Positions 23,322 to 32,127 of a stretch of 36,801 nucleotides of DNA are shown here, piece after piece (the stretch's first letter is position 1; the number at the start of each line of letters is the position of its first letter). The position numbers and the translations under genes were made by a program. Source of the DNA: a virus. The notes beneath the pieces were generated by a model, which did no database searches, was not told the DNA's origin, and saw only the letters and a list, made by a program, of their open reading frames with translations. Location: IMG/VR virus record IMGVR_UViG_3300029957_000022, positions 1 through 36,801 of that record; one strand, given 5' to 3'.

Positions 23322-24410
23322 TTACGGATCGACGTTGGCCGTGACCACCGCGCTGAGGCAAGCGTTCACTCGCGCCGGGATCGGCAACGGCGAGGATTGC
23401 ATCAGGATGAAACGCTGCGCCGGGTCCGGTTGAGTCCAGATTTTCGGAGCATACGGCATCGTGGCGTAGTTGAAATCCGGGTCCATGATGACGCCGAACG
23501 CGCGGACGCCCATGAGCTGCGGGGTCGTCAACAGGATCGTGCCATCCGGGATCATCCGGTATTCGTGGTTCAAGGTGCCGCCTTCGTTGCCACCATCGAC
23601 GTACCAATCATTGTACACCCAGATGCGATACGAACCCCACATGCCCTTCAGGATCGCGCCATGCTTGGCTTCCGATGCCATCTGGATTTGGTTCTTCTGA
23701 GGATACGCAAGTTTCGACGTATCGCTGATGATCGCATTGATGATCGACTTGTCTTGCGTGAACCAATAGAACGGGGTCGGCGTCATGATGATATCGGTGA
23801 CGGTCGCGCCCGAAGATTTCAGAACGAGATTCTGCCACTGGTCGATATCGAGAGCCGGGGTCGCGGCGGCGTTGCCGCTATCCCACAGTGCGGTGCCGGT
23901 GAGCGTGACCGTCAGCGCGGCGTCACGGCCGAAGTCGATAGTGACGGCCGGAAAACCATCACCACTCATCGTCAGCGTACCGTTGACGAGTGATTGTGCG
24001 GCCATCCACTCCATGCGGCGCTGAATCATGTCGATCTGATCCGCCATCTCAAATTCGAGATTTTGCATCATACGCATGACGGGGTTCTTGTCGCCGCCGA
24101 TGCGCTCACCGATCATACGGCGAACGGGCCGGCGCAGATCGGGGGCGCGCTTATCTTTGATGTAGGGCGGCTTGAACGTGTTGGTCTGAATGCGGCGTTG
24201 CTCGACCAGTTTACCTTCGACCATAGGCGAGACGAAGGGGGCGAGACGCCGTTTGCCCACATCAACGTCGATGCTGACAAATTCCGTGTCGCTTTGTTCG
24301 ATCATCGGAAAAAATTGGTCCAGAAGAAACGTCTGGGCAACTTTCAGATTGGGAACGACCTGGATCAGATCATTGGTGTCAAAAATTGACGGGAATTGAT
24401 ATCCACTCAT
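23322..24410 (-). CDS. Major capsid protein (lambda gpE family)
   Basis: 362 residues, close to lambda gpE (341). Segments such as LLDQFFPMIEQSDTEFVSID, KRRLAPFVSPMVEGKLVEQR and FKPPYIKDKRAPDLRRP are characteristic of the Phage_cap_E family (HK97 fold). The C-terminal part has RAFGVIMDPDFNYATMPYAP. The ATG is preceded by GAGGAACGAAAC, a strong ribosome site fitting high expression. It follows the decoration gene, as E follows D in lambda. Confidence 0.93.
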   Translation of the reverse strand: MSGYQFPSIFDTNDLIQVVPNLKVAQTFLLDQFFPMIEQSDTEFVSIDVDVGKRRLAPFVSPMVEGKLVEQRRIQTNTFKPPYIKDKRAPDLRRPVRRMIGERIGGDKNPVMRMMQNLEFEMADQIDMIQRRMEWMAAQSLVNGTLTMSGDGFPAVTIDFGRDAALTVTLTGTALWDSGNAAATPALDIDQWQNLVLKSSGATVTDIIMTPTPFYWFTQDKSIINAIISDTSKLAYPQKNQIQMASEAKHGAILKGMWGSYRIWVYNDWYVDGGNEGGTLNHEYRMIPDGTILLTTPQLMGVRAFGVIMDPDFNYATMPYAPKIWTQPDPAQRFILMQSSPLPIPARVNACLSAVVTANVDP

Positions 24411-24464
24411 GTTTCGTTCCTCTTGTCCTGGAGTTACACTTTACTCTTCTGGGGGTTGCACAAC

Positions 24465-25166
24465 TTAGCTGGGATCGGCGGCGCTCACTGAATCCTTCAG
24501 GAAGATACTGAGTGGACGCAGAACCGGGGCCAGCGTGATGACGGTCCAGCTCGAATCAAACGTGATCGCGTTCTGGTTAAACTCGCCCGTGAAATACAGG
24601 CCTGCGTTTACGTCGCCCGCGCTCGGATCGGTCTGATCGACCAGAATCGCGGAGGGATTTTCGCTGCCATCGGTTGCGGTCTTGACGCTGGGAATATACT
24701 TCCCGCTGCCGGCCGCCACGGTGACATTGAACACATCGCCCGCAACGAAAGCAGGGCTGCCAGCCGTGATGGTGAAACCGATATCGTCGGCGTATGCAGA
24801 GCCGGTCACACCGGAGCTGAGTTTACGGCCCGTGGGATCGATCACATCGAACGCGGTTGCGGCCGTGAATTTTACGACATACACGCCGACCTGCGTCTTG
24901 TTGCCGACGCGGGTAACGGCGCTCATCGTGCCAGCGCCCGTGTTGCCGCCACCGGCTACGGCCGTGGCCGCGCCCAAAGCGATCTGACCCATGACGGTGC
25001 CGCGAGGCAACGGGGTGACGCTGTTTACGGTCGAGCCTGAAAGAACAGTAGCAATGCCCTGCGTGACGCGCGGGAACACACCTGCGATCAGTTGATCGGG
25101 CAGGTAGCTGTTGTCAAAATTCATCGGCTGTTGGGGAACGTCGCCGTTGGGGGTCACTGTAACCAT
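24465..25166 (-). CDS. Head decoration protein (lambda gpD-like) with insertion
   Basis: 233 residues, about twice the 110 of lambda gpD. The C-terminal part (DPSAGDVNAGLYFTGEFNQN, then a final hydrophobic strand) and the early LPRGTVMGQI match the HDPD family. Between them, about residues 75-155, an added beta-rich domain with VGVYVVKFTAATAFDVIDPT, GRKLSSGV and AGSPAFVAGDVFNVTVAAG is present, as in longer phage decoration proteins. It stabilises the capsid by trimer binding at threefold sites. Confidence 0.85.
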   Translation of the reverse strand: MVTVTPNGDVPQQPMNFDNSYLPDQLIAGVFPRVTQGIATVLSGSTVNSVTPLPRGTVMGQIALGAATAVAGGGNTGAGTMSAVTRVGNKTQVGVYVVKFTAATAFDVIDPTGRKLSSGVTGSAYADDIGFTITAGSPAFVAGDVFNVTVAAGSGKYIPSVKTATDGSENPSAILVDQTDPSAGDVNAGLYFTGEFNQNAITFDSSWTVITLAPVLRPLSIFLKDSVSAADPS

Positions 25167-25205
25167 GTTCGCTCTCCTAAAAGGTCTGCTTGAACTTTTT
25201 GAAGG

Positions 25206-25231
25206 TGCTGCCCGATTTTCACCGGGCAGCA
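25206..25231. repeat. 9-bp stem-loop between scaffold and decoration genes
   Basis: TGCTGCCCG (25206-25214), 8-nt loop, CGGGCAGCA (25223-25231). It is transcribed leftward, between the end of the scaffold gene and the decoration gene. No T-run follows, so it is more likely an mRNA stabiliser or partial attenuator, which could favour the abundant decoration and capsid messages. Confidence 0.5.
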
Positions 25232-25256
25232 GCCCCCATCTCTACTCAGGCGGGTA

Positions 25257-25916
25257 TTACTGCAATGCCTTGATCGGTTCCTCGCCGCGCTTGATGCGGC
25301 CAGCGTTGACGATGGCCAGAGCCTTTTGGCTCGAACTCATTTTTCCAACCTGATCTTCGCTTGTCGGGAACGCGCCGCCCTGATCTTCCGGTGCATCGGC
25401 TCCGACATTCGCGCTCGGCACATGCTTCATGCGTTCGTCGATGCTGCGGCGCGCGGGCGCGGCGGCCGCGACCGGCTGATCCGTGAGCGTGGCTTCCATG
25501 ATCGCAATCGCGCTGTCGGCCGAGAGATCGGTATGGAACGCAAACTGCGCCGCAACATGCGGGCGGCCAGCGGCGGCTTTGCTCTGGAAAATTGTCGCGC
25601 AACGCAGACGCTCTTCGAGGGTCGCGGCCAGAACTGCATCACCGGACTCTTCGGCGCGCGCCTTGGCTTTCTTGGCGTCCTTCTTTTTGTTTTCGTCGCG
25701 GTCGTCGTCCTTTTCTTCTTCCTCTTCGGATTCCTCGCCGTCCTTGGCTTTCGCCTTCTTCGCCTTCTTGCCATCTTCCTTGTCGTTGGCGGGCGGAGTT
25801 TCGGCGCGGTCCTTTTCGTTTTCGTCAACCTCTTTCGCGGAAGCACCTTTCGCGCTCGGCGCGGCGGCGGTGGATTTGACGAGATGGGCGTATGAGGAAG
25901 CGGACTGATTGGGCAT
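25257..25916 (-). CDS. Putative capsid scaffold protein
   Basis: 219 residues with extreme charge: residues about 25-95 are nearly all Lys, Glu, Asp and Ala (for example EESEEEEEKDDDRDENKKK). After it ERLRCATIFQSKAAAGRPH and AAQFAFHTDLSADSAIAIME match the pattern at the C-terminus of phage head proteases fused to scaffolds ('R-A-I--s--A-GR---A--LAF-T-ms---A---L'). Here this part stands alone as a gene downstream of the S49 protease, the place of Nu3 in lambda. It probably guides capsid assembly and is then cut by the protease. Confidence 0.7.
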   Translation of the reverse strand: MPNQSASSYAHLVKSTAAAPSAKGASAKEVDENEKDRAETPPANDKEDGKKAKKAKAKDGEESEEEEEKDDDRDENKKKDAKKAKARAEESGDAVLAATLEERLRCATIFQSKAAAGRPHVAAQFAFHTDLSADSAIAIMEATLTDQPVAAAAPARRSIDERMKHVPSANVGADAPEDQGGAFPTSEDQVGKMSSSQKALAIVNAGRIKRGEEPIKALQ

Positions 25917-25989
25917 TACGATTCTCCGATTAGAGACCAGATATAGGATCGATTCGCAGTCGAAAATCTATAGCCGGTATTCTTTAGTG

Positions 25990-26856
25990 TCAACTTATAA
26001 GTTTTAACATCTCGGAAAACGCCTCGCACGGTGCGTTCACTCCGTCCGCAAAACCGACCTCAACACCAGCCGCGCCGTAAAAACACGCGGCCTCTGTTTC
26101 ACGCACCTTTTTGGCCGATATTCCGCGATTTCGCGCCACGGTTTCGACGAATAATTTACCAGTTTCGTTGACCATTTCCTGGAGCTTTTTCAGGCCGTCG
26201 CTGGACAGCGGCTCGATCTCATTTCCGTCCACCTTCCGCGCGCCGTAATGCACCATCGTGACTCGCATTCCTTCTTTTTCGAGTCGCGCCGATTGGTCAA
26301 CGTGCATCGCCACCACGCCGACCGATCCCGTCATACCCGTGCGCGGCACGGTCACAACATCACACGCAGACGCAATCGCGTATGCCGCGCTGCATGCCAT
26401 CTCGCTGAGGATCGCCATCATCGGTTTTTCGCCGCGCATGGAATAAATTTCATCCACCAGATCGAAACACCCAGCGACTTCACCGCCGCCGCTATCGATA
26501 TCGAAAACGATTCCTTTGACCTGAGCATCGTTCAGCGCGGCAGAAAAATTATGCCGGATCGCATCGTAACCCGTCATCCCACTCATGGGATAAAGATATC
26601 CGTTTTTATGCACCAGCGTTCCAGTTACCGGAATAATCGCCACGCCCTGCTCGATATCGTAACCGACTTCTTTTGGTCCAGCGTGAACATTCGACGCGAT
26701 GGACCCTTGCAACTGAATCACGGTTCCGTCCGCGCGCTCCAACTGCGAAATTCCAAAGCGGCCGGAAAGAACAGACACGATTATTTCGGCTTTCTCCGGC
26801 AAGATGGCGACCGGCACGTTGAACATGCGCTGCGCGATATGCGGTAAATGGATCAT
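25990..26856 (-). CDS. S49-family prohead protease (lambda gpC-like)
   Basis: 288 residues. The fold markers are IIPVTGTL, GIVFDIDSGGGEVAG (119-129), LSEMACSAAYAIAS (catalytic Ser156 by analogy with SppA/gpC) and GARKVDGNE (Lys208, the likely general base). The N-terminal 60 residues are phage-specific. It matures the prohead by cutting scaffold and portal. The ATG overlaps the portal stop by ATGA. Unlike many relatives it has no fused scaffold domain; that part is the next gene. Confidence 0.9.
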   Translation of the reverse strand: MIHLPHIAQRMFNVPVAILPEKAEIIVSVLSGRFGISQLERADGTVIQLQGSIASNVHAGPKEVGYDIEQGVAIIPVTGTLVHKNGYLYPMSGMTGYDAIRHNFSAALNDAQVKGIVFDIDSGGGEVAGCFDLVDEIYSMRGEKPMMAILSEMACSAAYAIASACDVVTVPRTGMTGSVGVVAMHVDQSARLEKEGMRVTMVHYGARKVDGNEIEPLSSDGLKKLQEMVNETGKLFVETVARNRGISAKKVRETEAACFYGAAGVEVGFADGVNAPCEAFSEMLKLIS

Positions 26857-28493
26857 CCGATTTTCTCCGTCTGTACCGTCTCATCGCTTTCATGGCCCCA
26901 ACTCGGAATCGGCAGACCGCGCTCTTCAAACGCATCGATCTCTTCCTTGCGCTGATCGATATTTTCTTCCCAATCCGTGCCGTGCAGCGCCGACTGATCT
27001 TCAAGCGTTGTCATGCCGGCCTCGATGCCGAGCATCGACGCCTGGATTTCCTTCGTCGGATCGACGGTGCCGCGCGCGGGGCCGAGCCAGCGGCACGATG
27101 AATACGCGCCACGGCATTCCGCAAATTCCGGCGCGCCGGCCGGCAGCGGCAGATTATCAACGTCAAAACTCTCTTCCGCGAAACAGGAGAACACCGGATT
27201 CGCAAACCCGGACGCGAACTGCATGCGGCGGCGCTCCAGCGTTTTCCACGCCTCGACAATCGCGCCGCGCGCGGAGCTGTAATTCGACTTCGACCAATCC
27301 GACGAAATTTGTTCGTAGCTGAGACCAACGCACGACGCGATGTTACGCAGGAAGGTAGCCTGAAAATCAGCGAAGGCCGAGGACGGATGCTCTGCCTTCA
27401 CTGTCACGATCTCTTCGCCGGGGAACAAGTGCGGCATGCGCGCGCCACCGAGCGCAATATTTTTCTTGTTATGGAATGCCATGCGCTCCGTCTGATATGC
27501 GTTCAGCTCGGCGGAATTTCCCAGCGCCGATGCAACAATTTCAGGATCGAACGGCGACTTCACATACGCGCCGAACAGCGAGTTGATGATGGCCTGGTCC
27601 AGCTCCGCGCCGTCATACTGCGTCAGCATTTTGAGACGCTGCATGACAGGGTTGAAAATACCGATGCCACCGCGATGCTGCCCCGCGCGATCCGGCGTGT
27701 AGTGATGAATGACAACCGGACGGCCCCAATCCGTTTCGCGCGGCAGAAGGTCCCACATCATGGCATCGCCAGCGTTGAACCAATCGCCCTGGTGCGCGCG
27801 GCGAATATAATACGCGGTCGGCGCACCCAAATGATCCACCATCACGCCGCCGCGCATGAGCTGGTTATCATATTGATGCTGCGGGTTCGACAGGCGATCC
27901 GGGTCAATGACTTGAATCGCCGTCGCATAACGCGCCTTGCCTACGCCGATCCGTTCCGGCTGCCACAACACCGTCGCCAATGAATCGCCGTCGATCAGGT
28001 GATGCCTGAAAGCCAAATAGAACATTTCGCTGGCGGTTTTCGTGCGCTGCGCGTCACAATACCGGCCCGGATCGTTTGCCCATGAGCGATAATGAGATTC
28101 CAATTCACGGCCGTATTCCGCAGCCCAAACCGGATCGAACGCTTTGTTCCCGGTGTACGCGGCCAGCGCGCGGTAATCCGGCTTCGCAATCGGCCGGAAA
28201 GAACCACCGATGATGTTATCCAACGTCCGCGTGACCGCGCCACTCGCCCAGCCATCGTTGCGCGTGATATCGCGCGAACGGCTCACGATCCTATCGCGCC
28301 AAATATTTATCTCGGCGTCGGGCGACCACAGAAACGGATTCCACGTTCCCATGCGCTGACTGTACATATCGGCGGAGTCATAGGGCGTGGAGCCGCTGAG
28401 ACCATTGCCGCCAGCAATCGCGCTTAACTTCGTCGCGGGCGCAACCTTCATCGGCGCGCCGCTGCTGTCGAGAATTTTAACCTCGCCGTCCAT
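26853..28493 (-). CDS. Portal protein (lambda gpB family)
   Basis: About 546 residues (lambda gpB has 533). Markers of the lambda-type portal family are RDITRNDGWASGAVTRTLDN, QVIDPDRLSNP, GVMVDHLGAPTAYYIRRAH, and EEIVTVKAEHPSSAFADFQA with SYEQISSDWSKSNYSSARG. It forms the dodecameric DNA channel at one capsid vertex. ATG 28493 has GGGGA at a normal distance; ATG 28499, two codons earlier, is too close to it. The 5' end overlaps the gpW-like gene by about 17 nt. Confidence 0.92.
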   Translation of the reverse strand: MDGEVKILDSSGAPMKVAPATKLSAIAGGNGLSGSTPYDSADMYSQRMGTWNPFLWSPDAEINIWRDRIVSRSRDITRNDGWASGAVTRTLDNIIGGSFRPIAKPDYRALAAYTGNKAFDPVWAAEYGRELESHYRSWANDPGRYCDAQRTKTASEMFYLAFRHHLIDGDSLATVLWQPERIGVGKARYATAIQVIDPDRLSNPQHQYDNQLMRGGVMVDHLGAPTAYYIRRAHQGDWFNAGDAMMWDLLPRETDWGRPVVIHHYTPDRAGQHRGGIGIFNPVMQRLKMLTQYDGAELDQAIINSLFGAYVKSPFDPEIVASALGNSAELNAYQTERMAFHNKKNIALGGARMPHLFPGEEIVTVKAEHPSSAFADFQATFLRNIASCVGLSYEQISSDWSKSNYSSARGAIVEAWKTLERRRMQFASGFANPVFSCFAEESFDVDNLPLPAGAPEFAECRGAYSSCRWLGPARGTVDPTKEIQASMLGIEAGMTTLEDQSALHGTDWEENIDQRKEEIDAFEERGLPIPSWGHESDETVQTEKIG

Positions 28494-28767
28494 AACCATT
28501 CCCCGAAGTGAAAACCGGCACTATAGGCGAACGACCGCAAGGCGTGATGCCGAGCTGAGTCTTTAACTCCTGAATATACCCGCGAAGCATCCCAATGTCA
28601 GCATGCTTATAGGTGACCATTTTCTGCCCGTCGCCCTGCATGTAATTCACCTGCACAACCTTCGAGCCTGTCATCAGATCGTGCATGGCTTGTTGCGCGT
28701 CGGTCAGCCATTGCTGCAACGTCGCGGTCGGTACGCCGACCAAATCGGATTGTGCGGTGTTTATCAT
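28477..28767 (-). CDS. gpW-like head-tail joining protein
   Basis: 96 residues. An N-terminal helix (ATLQQWLTDAQQAMHDLMTG) is followed by a two-strand beta hairpin (KVVQVNYMQGDGQKMVTYK) and a second helix (ADIGMLRGYIQELKTQLG), the gpW helix-hairpin-helix layout. It plugs the portal after DNA packaging in lambda-like heads. The C-terminus is longer than lambda gpW and contains PIVPVFTSGNGYGRRG. It overlaps the portal gene and, by ATGA, the gene upstream. Confidence 0.8.
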   Translation of the reverse strand: MINTAQSDLVGVPTATLQQWLTDAQQAMHDLMTGSKVVQVNYMQGDGQKMVTYKHADIGMLRGYIQELKTQLGITPCGRSPIVPVFTSGNGYGRRG

Positions 28768-29096
28768 ATCAAGGTAACCTTTTTCCCGGTGACCGAGCTT
28801 AATTGAGACTCATATTTTTCGACTTCGCGCTTCATTATGTCGCGCAACGCCGTAAAATATTCAACTTCGCTGATGATTCCTTTGTCCACTAACAATAAAA
28901 CAATAGCGGAATGTTCGACCATCGCGGAGTTTATTCCAACACGCAGATGTTTCGGTTCTGTTGCATGATCCCCCACAAGACCCATCGATGCCGCCACGCC
29001 ACTTTGCATGGCATGACAGAGATTCCGATATTCAGTTTGGAGCGCCGCGCTTTGCGCGCGATCAGCATCACTTAAACCTTCGCCAAATTTTGCCAT
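28764..29096 (-). CDS. 110-residue packaging-region protein, unrecognised
   Basis: A helical protein: residues 8-35 and 55-100 look alpha-helical (SDADRAQSAALQTEYRNLC; HSAIVLLLVDKGIISEVEYF), ending SSVTGKKVTLI. Some hydrophobic stretches are too short to be membrane segments. It lies between the large terminase and gpW genes, coupled to gpW by ATGA. In lambda nothing stands here, so it may be a packaging accessory; no family is recognised. Confidence 0.6.
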   Translation of the reverse strand: MAKFGEGLSDADRAQSAALQTEYRNLCHAMQSGVAASMGLVGDHATEPKHLRVGINSAMVEHSAIVLLLVDKGIISEVEYFTALRDIMKREVEKYESQLSSVTGKKVTLI

Positions 29097-29098
29097 CT

Positions 29099-29440
29099 TC
29101 AGCTCCCTACCTCTTCATTGGTTCCTTCCCACAAAAATTGGGAGACCGGAAAATAATCACCGCAGCCGCAGCAGAAAGTCGATCCATAATACTTCGGATT
29201 TTTCGCGTATGTCTCGGCACACGCCATTGGCATCCGAGTATTCGTGTTGCATTTCTTGTGGACGTAATTTTTTCTCAGCGGTCGCACATGACCATTTTTT
29301 CTGTCCTCTTCCGGCAATGTCCAATGATCCTTTTTTTGACCGTCAGGCAATTTTTCATCGGTAGGAGCCGAGCATGACGTATCCAACTGCGGATCGCGGC
29401 CGCTGACAGTAACTTTTGATGGTCTCGGTTCGCCGGTCAT
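29099..29440 (-). CDS. Cysteine-rich packaging-region protein, unrecognised
   Basis: 113 residues. The N-terminal 45 residues are polar. After VHKKCNTNTRMPMACAETYA come KNPKYYGSTFCCGCGDYFP and a final FLWEGTNEEVGS. The four or five cysteines with C-x2-C spacing suggest a zinc knuckle. Proteins ending in this 'TYA-NP-FYGATFC--C---FPV-EF-W-GT---VG' way occur in many phages and remain uncharacterised. Its start overlaps the large terminase stop by ATGA, so it may help DNA packaging or bind DNA. Confidence 0.65.
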   Translation of the reverse strand: MTGEPRPSKVTVSGRDPQLDTSCSAPTDEKLPDGQKKDHWTLPEEDRKNGHVRPLRKNYVHKKCNTNTRMPMACAETYAKNPKYYGSTFCCGCGDYFPVSQFLWEGTNEEVGS

Positions 29441-31518
29441 GGGAGCATGTCGCTGATGGATTTCTTTTTCGGTTGCTGCGTGATGATCTTAACACCCGAA
29501 TCAGTGGCCGGCTTCCCGGATTCCTTTTGAACCTGCTCCAAACTCGAAATATTTTCCACTGGAATCAGAAAACTGTTCTCGGCCCAAGGCGCGGCCCAGG
29601 GCGGCGGACGATCCCATTTTATCTGCGAAACCCCATGTAAATGCGCGATTACATGCGTCATAACCATCAAATCGAGGGCTTCATTCCGCGCCCCCTTGTT
29701 GACTTTCTGCCACTTTCCAAGCGGATCGCGCACCTCGGCCACCAACTGCTCGAACCACGGATGCGGCGGCGCTTTGTTCGCCAGCGATTTTGGAAAATGC
29801 ACATACCACGGACCTTCATCGGCTTTCTGGAGCTGGCCGTTCAGCTCATCCTTAAAAATATTCGGGTTGAACATCGCAACCGGCACGATACCTTTACTCG
29901 CGGCGCGCTGTTTATTTCCAGATGTGTCGGGATAATTCACGCTGAGTTTCTTCGCCATGACGCTGTTCGCGCCCTTCATCGGCAGCGCGGACCACGCTTC
30001 CTTGTCATTTATCAGGCCGTAATTTCGCACCAGACCACGGTCTTTCCAGCGCATCCATGCGTCATACGCTTGTCGCGTCACACCTGGCAGACCGCCTGAA
30101 TCCCAACCTATCCCCCTTATTGGCATCGCCAACTGCGAATTTTCCGCCAGCGGATACGCGCGGCGCAGCAGCAGGTCGATCATTTCGTCCCAACATTTTG
30201 GATCAGTCGCCGGGTCGCCGTGAACCCTAAACTTATCCACCACCCAGCTTTCCGCGCCTATGCCCCAGCCGCGCACCAACACATCAAAATGCGCCACCTG
30301 AATATCGAAGGCAGCCGTCAAAAAACGGACTCCTTCGGGAACGGTTTTCAGGTGCAGCATCTCTTCACTGCGCGCCGCAAGGTCATTCGCCGTCACGCTG
30401 CCGTACGCGCGCGGCGGCGTATATGGGATACCGAATTGCTTGACCATGACCTGCTTCAGCGTCTCATCCTCGCCGCTGACTTCGTATTCGCGCTCCGCCT
30501 TCACCTTGGCGCGCGCCAGCGCGCCGATCCCGCCGAGGATAAACGGCGACATGGTGCCGACGATCCAGAATCCGGCCGTGCTGCGCTTCACACGCTCACC
30601 AGTTATGACTCCTTCAACCGATATCGACTGCCCGGTGCCTACCCAAACGCCGGTTTGATTCATCTCCAGGCGCTCACGATCCGTGATCGCGCAGCCGTTC
30701 ACGGGACACATCAGCACGGTGGTTTCCTGAATTTCATCCAGCGTTCCATCGACCGGATAGTGCAAATCCATAAAACGATCAGCCAGCGGGCAGGGCGACG
30801 AATACGCGGAGCAGTGCGGGCATTTCCAGTACCAAATTCTGCGGTCGCTATCGGCGTACACGCCCATCACGCCGTTGCTCCAATCCTTGTCAGGATTCAT
30901 GCCGCGCGCGCGATCAGGATGGCTTGTCACCAGCATTTTTGATTCATTACCGAAGGTCTGCCGGCGCACATCCAGCATCGGCTTTACGTTGCCGAGGCTT
31001 TCCGGGTATGCGTCGATTTCGTCAGCGACGATGCGCGGCGCGGATTTATTAATCAGGTTGGACGGCGTGGCCGACAGAAATTCGATCTGCATCACGCGAA
31101 AATTTTTGAAGTGCAGGCTGTCATCCGTCGATTTTCTACCCACGGCATCGCACAAAAATTTATGATTCTGGATCATCGGATTGATGCGGCTTTTTACATA
31201 CGCCTCTAAGCTGTCATCCGTCTGCATGAACCACAAAAAATTACCGGGGTTCGCCTCGATGGAACGCATCAGCCAGTTTTCACCGATGGTAGTTTTTCCG
31301 CTTTGCCCAGGCCCAACAATCGCTATCGTTTGAATGTTGAAATTATCCAGCTCATCCATCGGCTCGATGAGGTATGGAACCATGCTGTTGTCCCAGCGCC
31401 CAACGTGGCCACCACCTTCGTTATACAGCCAGCGGTACTTTTCAGAGAAACTGGAAACAGACAGGCGCTCTTTCGGCCGGAAATATTCTAGGATTATATT
31501 TTGATCTGCATCCCACAT
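29437..31518 (-). CDS. Terminase large subunit (lambda gpA family)
   Basis: 693 residues. The packaging ATPase has Walker A GPGQSGKT (69-76) and Walker B IVADEID (163-169). A cysteine-rich CPHCSAY ... CPVNGC element at about 240-285 is also typical of gpA, and the nuclease part begins with LTAAFDIQVAHFDVLVRGWG, where the aspartate binds metal. It cuts concatemers and drives DNA into the prohead. The gpA type implies cohesive ends or lambda-like cutting rather than Mu-like random cutting, by family inference only. Its ATG is directly after the small subunit stop. Confidence 0.93.
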   Translation of the reverse strand: MWDADQNIILEYFRPKERLSVSSFSEKYRWLYNEGGGHVGRWDNSMVPYLIEPMDELDNFNIQTIAIVGPGQSGKTTIGENWLMRSIEANPGNFLWFMQTDDSLEAYVKSRINPMIQNHKFLCDAVGRKSTDDSLHFKNFRVMQIEFLSATPSNLINKSAPRIVADEIDAYPESLGNVKPMLDVRRQTFGNESKMLVTSHPDRARGMNPDKDWSNGVMGVYADSDRRIWYWKCPHCSAYSSPCPLADRFMDLHYPVDGTLDEIQETTVLMCPVNGCAITDRERLEMNQTGVWVGTGQSISVEGVITGERVKRSTAGFWIVGTMSPFILGGIGALARAKVKAEREYEVSGEDETLKQVMVKQFGIPYTPPRAYGSVTANDLAARSEEMLHLKTVPEGVRFLTAAFDIQVAHFDVLVRGWGIGAESWVVDKFRVHGDPATDPKCWDEMIDLLLRRAYPLAENSQLAMPIRGIGWDSGGLPGVTRQAYDAWMRWKDRGLVRNYGLINDKEAWSALPMKGANSVMAKKLSVNYPDTSGNKQRAASKGIVPVAMFNPNIFKDELNGQLQKADEGPWYVHFPKSLANKAPPHPWFEQLVAEVRDPLGKWQKVNKGARNEALDLMVMTHVIAHLHGVSQIKWDRPPPWAAPWAENSFLIPVENISSLEQVQKESGKPATDSGVKIITQQPKKKSISDMLP

Positions 31519-32127
31519 TTACTCACCGGGTTTTTCCGGCGCAAAAATTGCCTCGCTGTCATTCACAAACGCGGAGCGCGCCTGGTCCATATTATCCCGC
31601 AACATGCGGATCACATCGTCGGGCAGACCCATTTTTTTCCCTATAAGGTTCGGCATCATGTCGAGCTGCTTTGCCAGCCGCGCCACAAGAACGCTCATGC
31701 GCCCGATTATATCCTCGCGCTCGACCAGCACACCCATTTTTTTATCCAGCTCTAGCTGGAGTAATTTTGTTTGAACAACCCCCTTATTGTCGCGCGACAA
31801 TAAATCCTCGCGGATTTTCTGCGCGCTTAACGGCAGATCATCTTCCTTGGTTCCTACATTTATTTGGCGCTTCAGCGCGCTGGCGGTCGGCTGACGTTCA
31901 CCGCGATACCATGTATTCTTTTTCAGCCATTCATCGACATGCTCCCAATTAAATTCCCAGCCGTGTTTTGTACCGCCAGTTTTCACGCGCGGAAAATCTA
32001 TATACCGAGCCACGGTTGCGCGGATCGTTTTTCTGTCAACGCCATAGCGATCCGACGCCTCCAGCAAACTTCCTGTCAGCCGAACCTCATCTTCAGGGCC
32101 ATATGATTTTCTACTGCGACGATTCAT
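31519..32127 (-). CDS. Terminase small subunit (Nu1-like)
   Basis: 202 residues. A winged-helix-like N-terminus (VRLTGSLLEASDRYGVDRKT, then W-FNWEHVDEWLKKN) resembles the Nu1 DNA-binding domain with its MerR-like wing. A middle linker is followed by a helix-rich REDLLSRDNKGVVQTKLLQL and DKKMGVLVEREDIIGRMSVL, the usual 'lV-r-ev---' pattern of small terminases. It recognises the packaging site and recruits the large subunit. It overlaps the gene before by ATGA. Confidence 0.82.
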   Translation of the reverse strand: MNRRSRKSYGPEDEVRLTGSLLEASDRYGVDRKTIRATVARYIDFPRVKTGGTKHGWEFNWEHVDEWLKKNTWYRGERQPTASALKRQINVGTKEDDLPLSAQKIREDLLSRDNKGVVQTKLLQLELDKKMGVLVEREDIIGRMSVLVARLAKQLDMMPNLIGKKMGLPDDVIRMLRDNMDQARSAFVNDSEAIFAPEKPGE

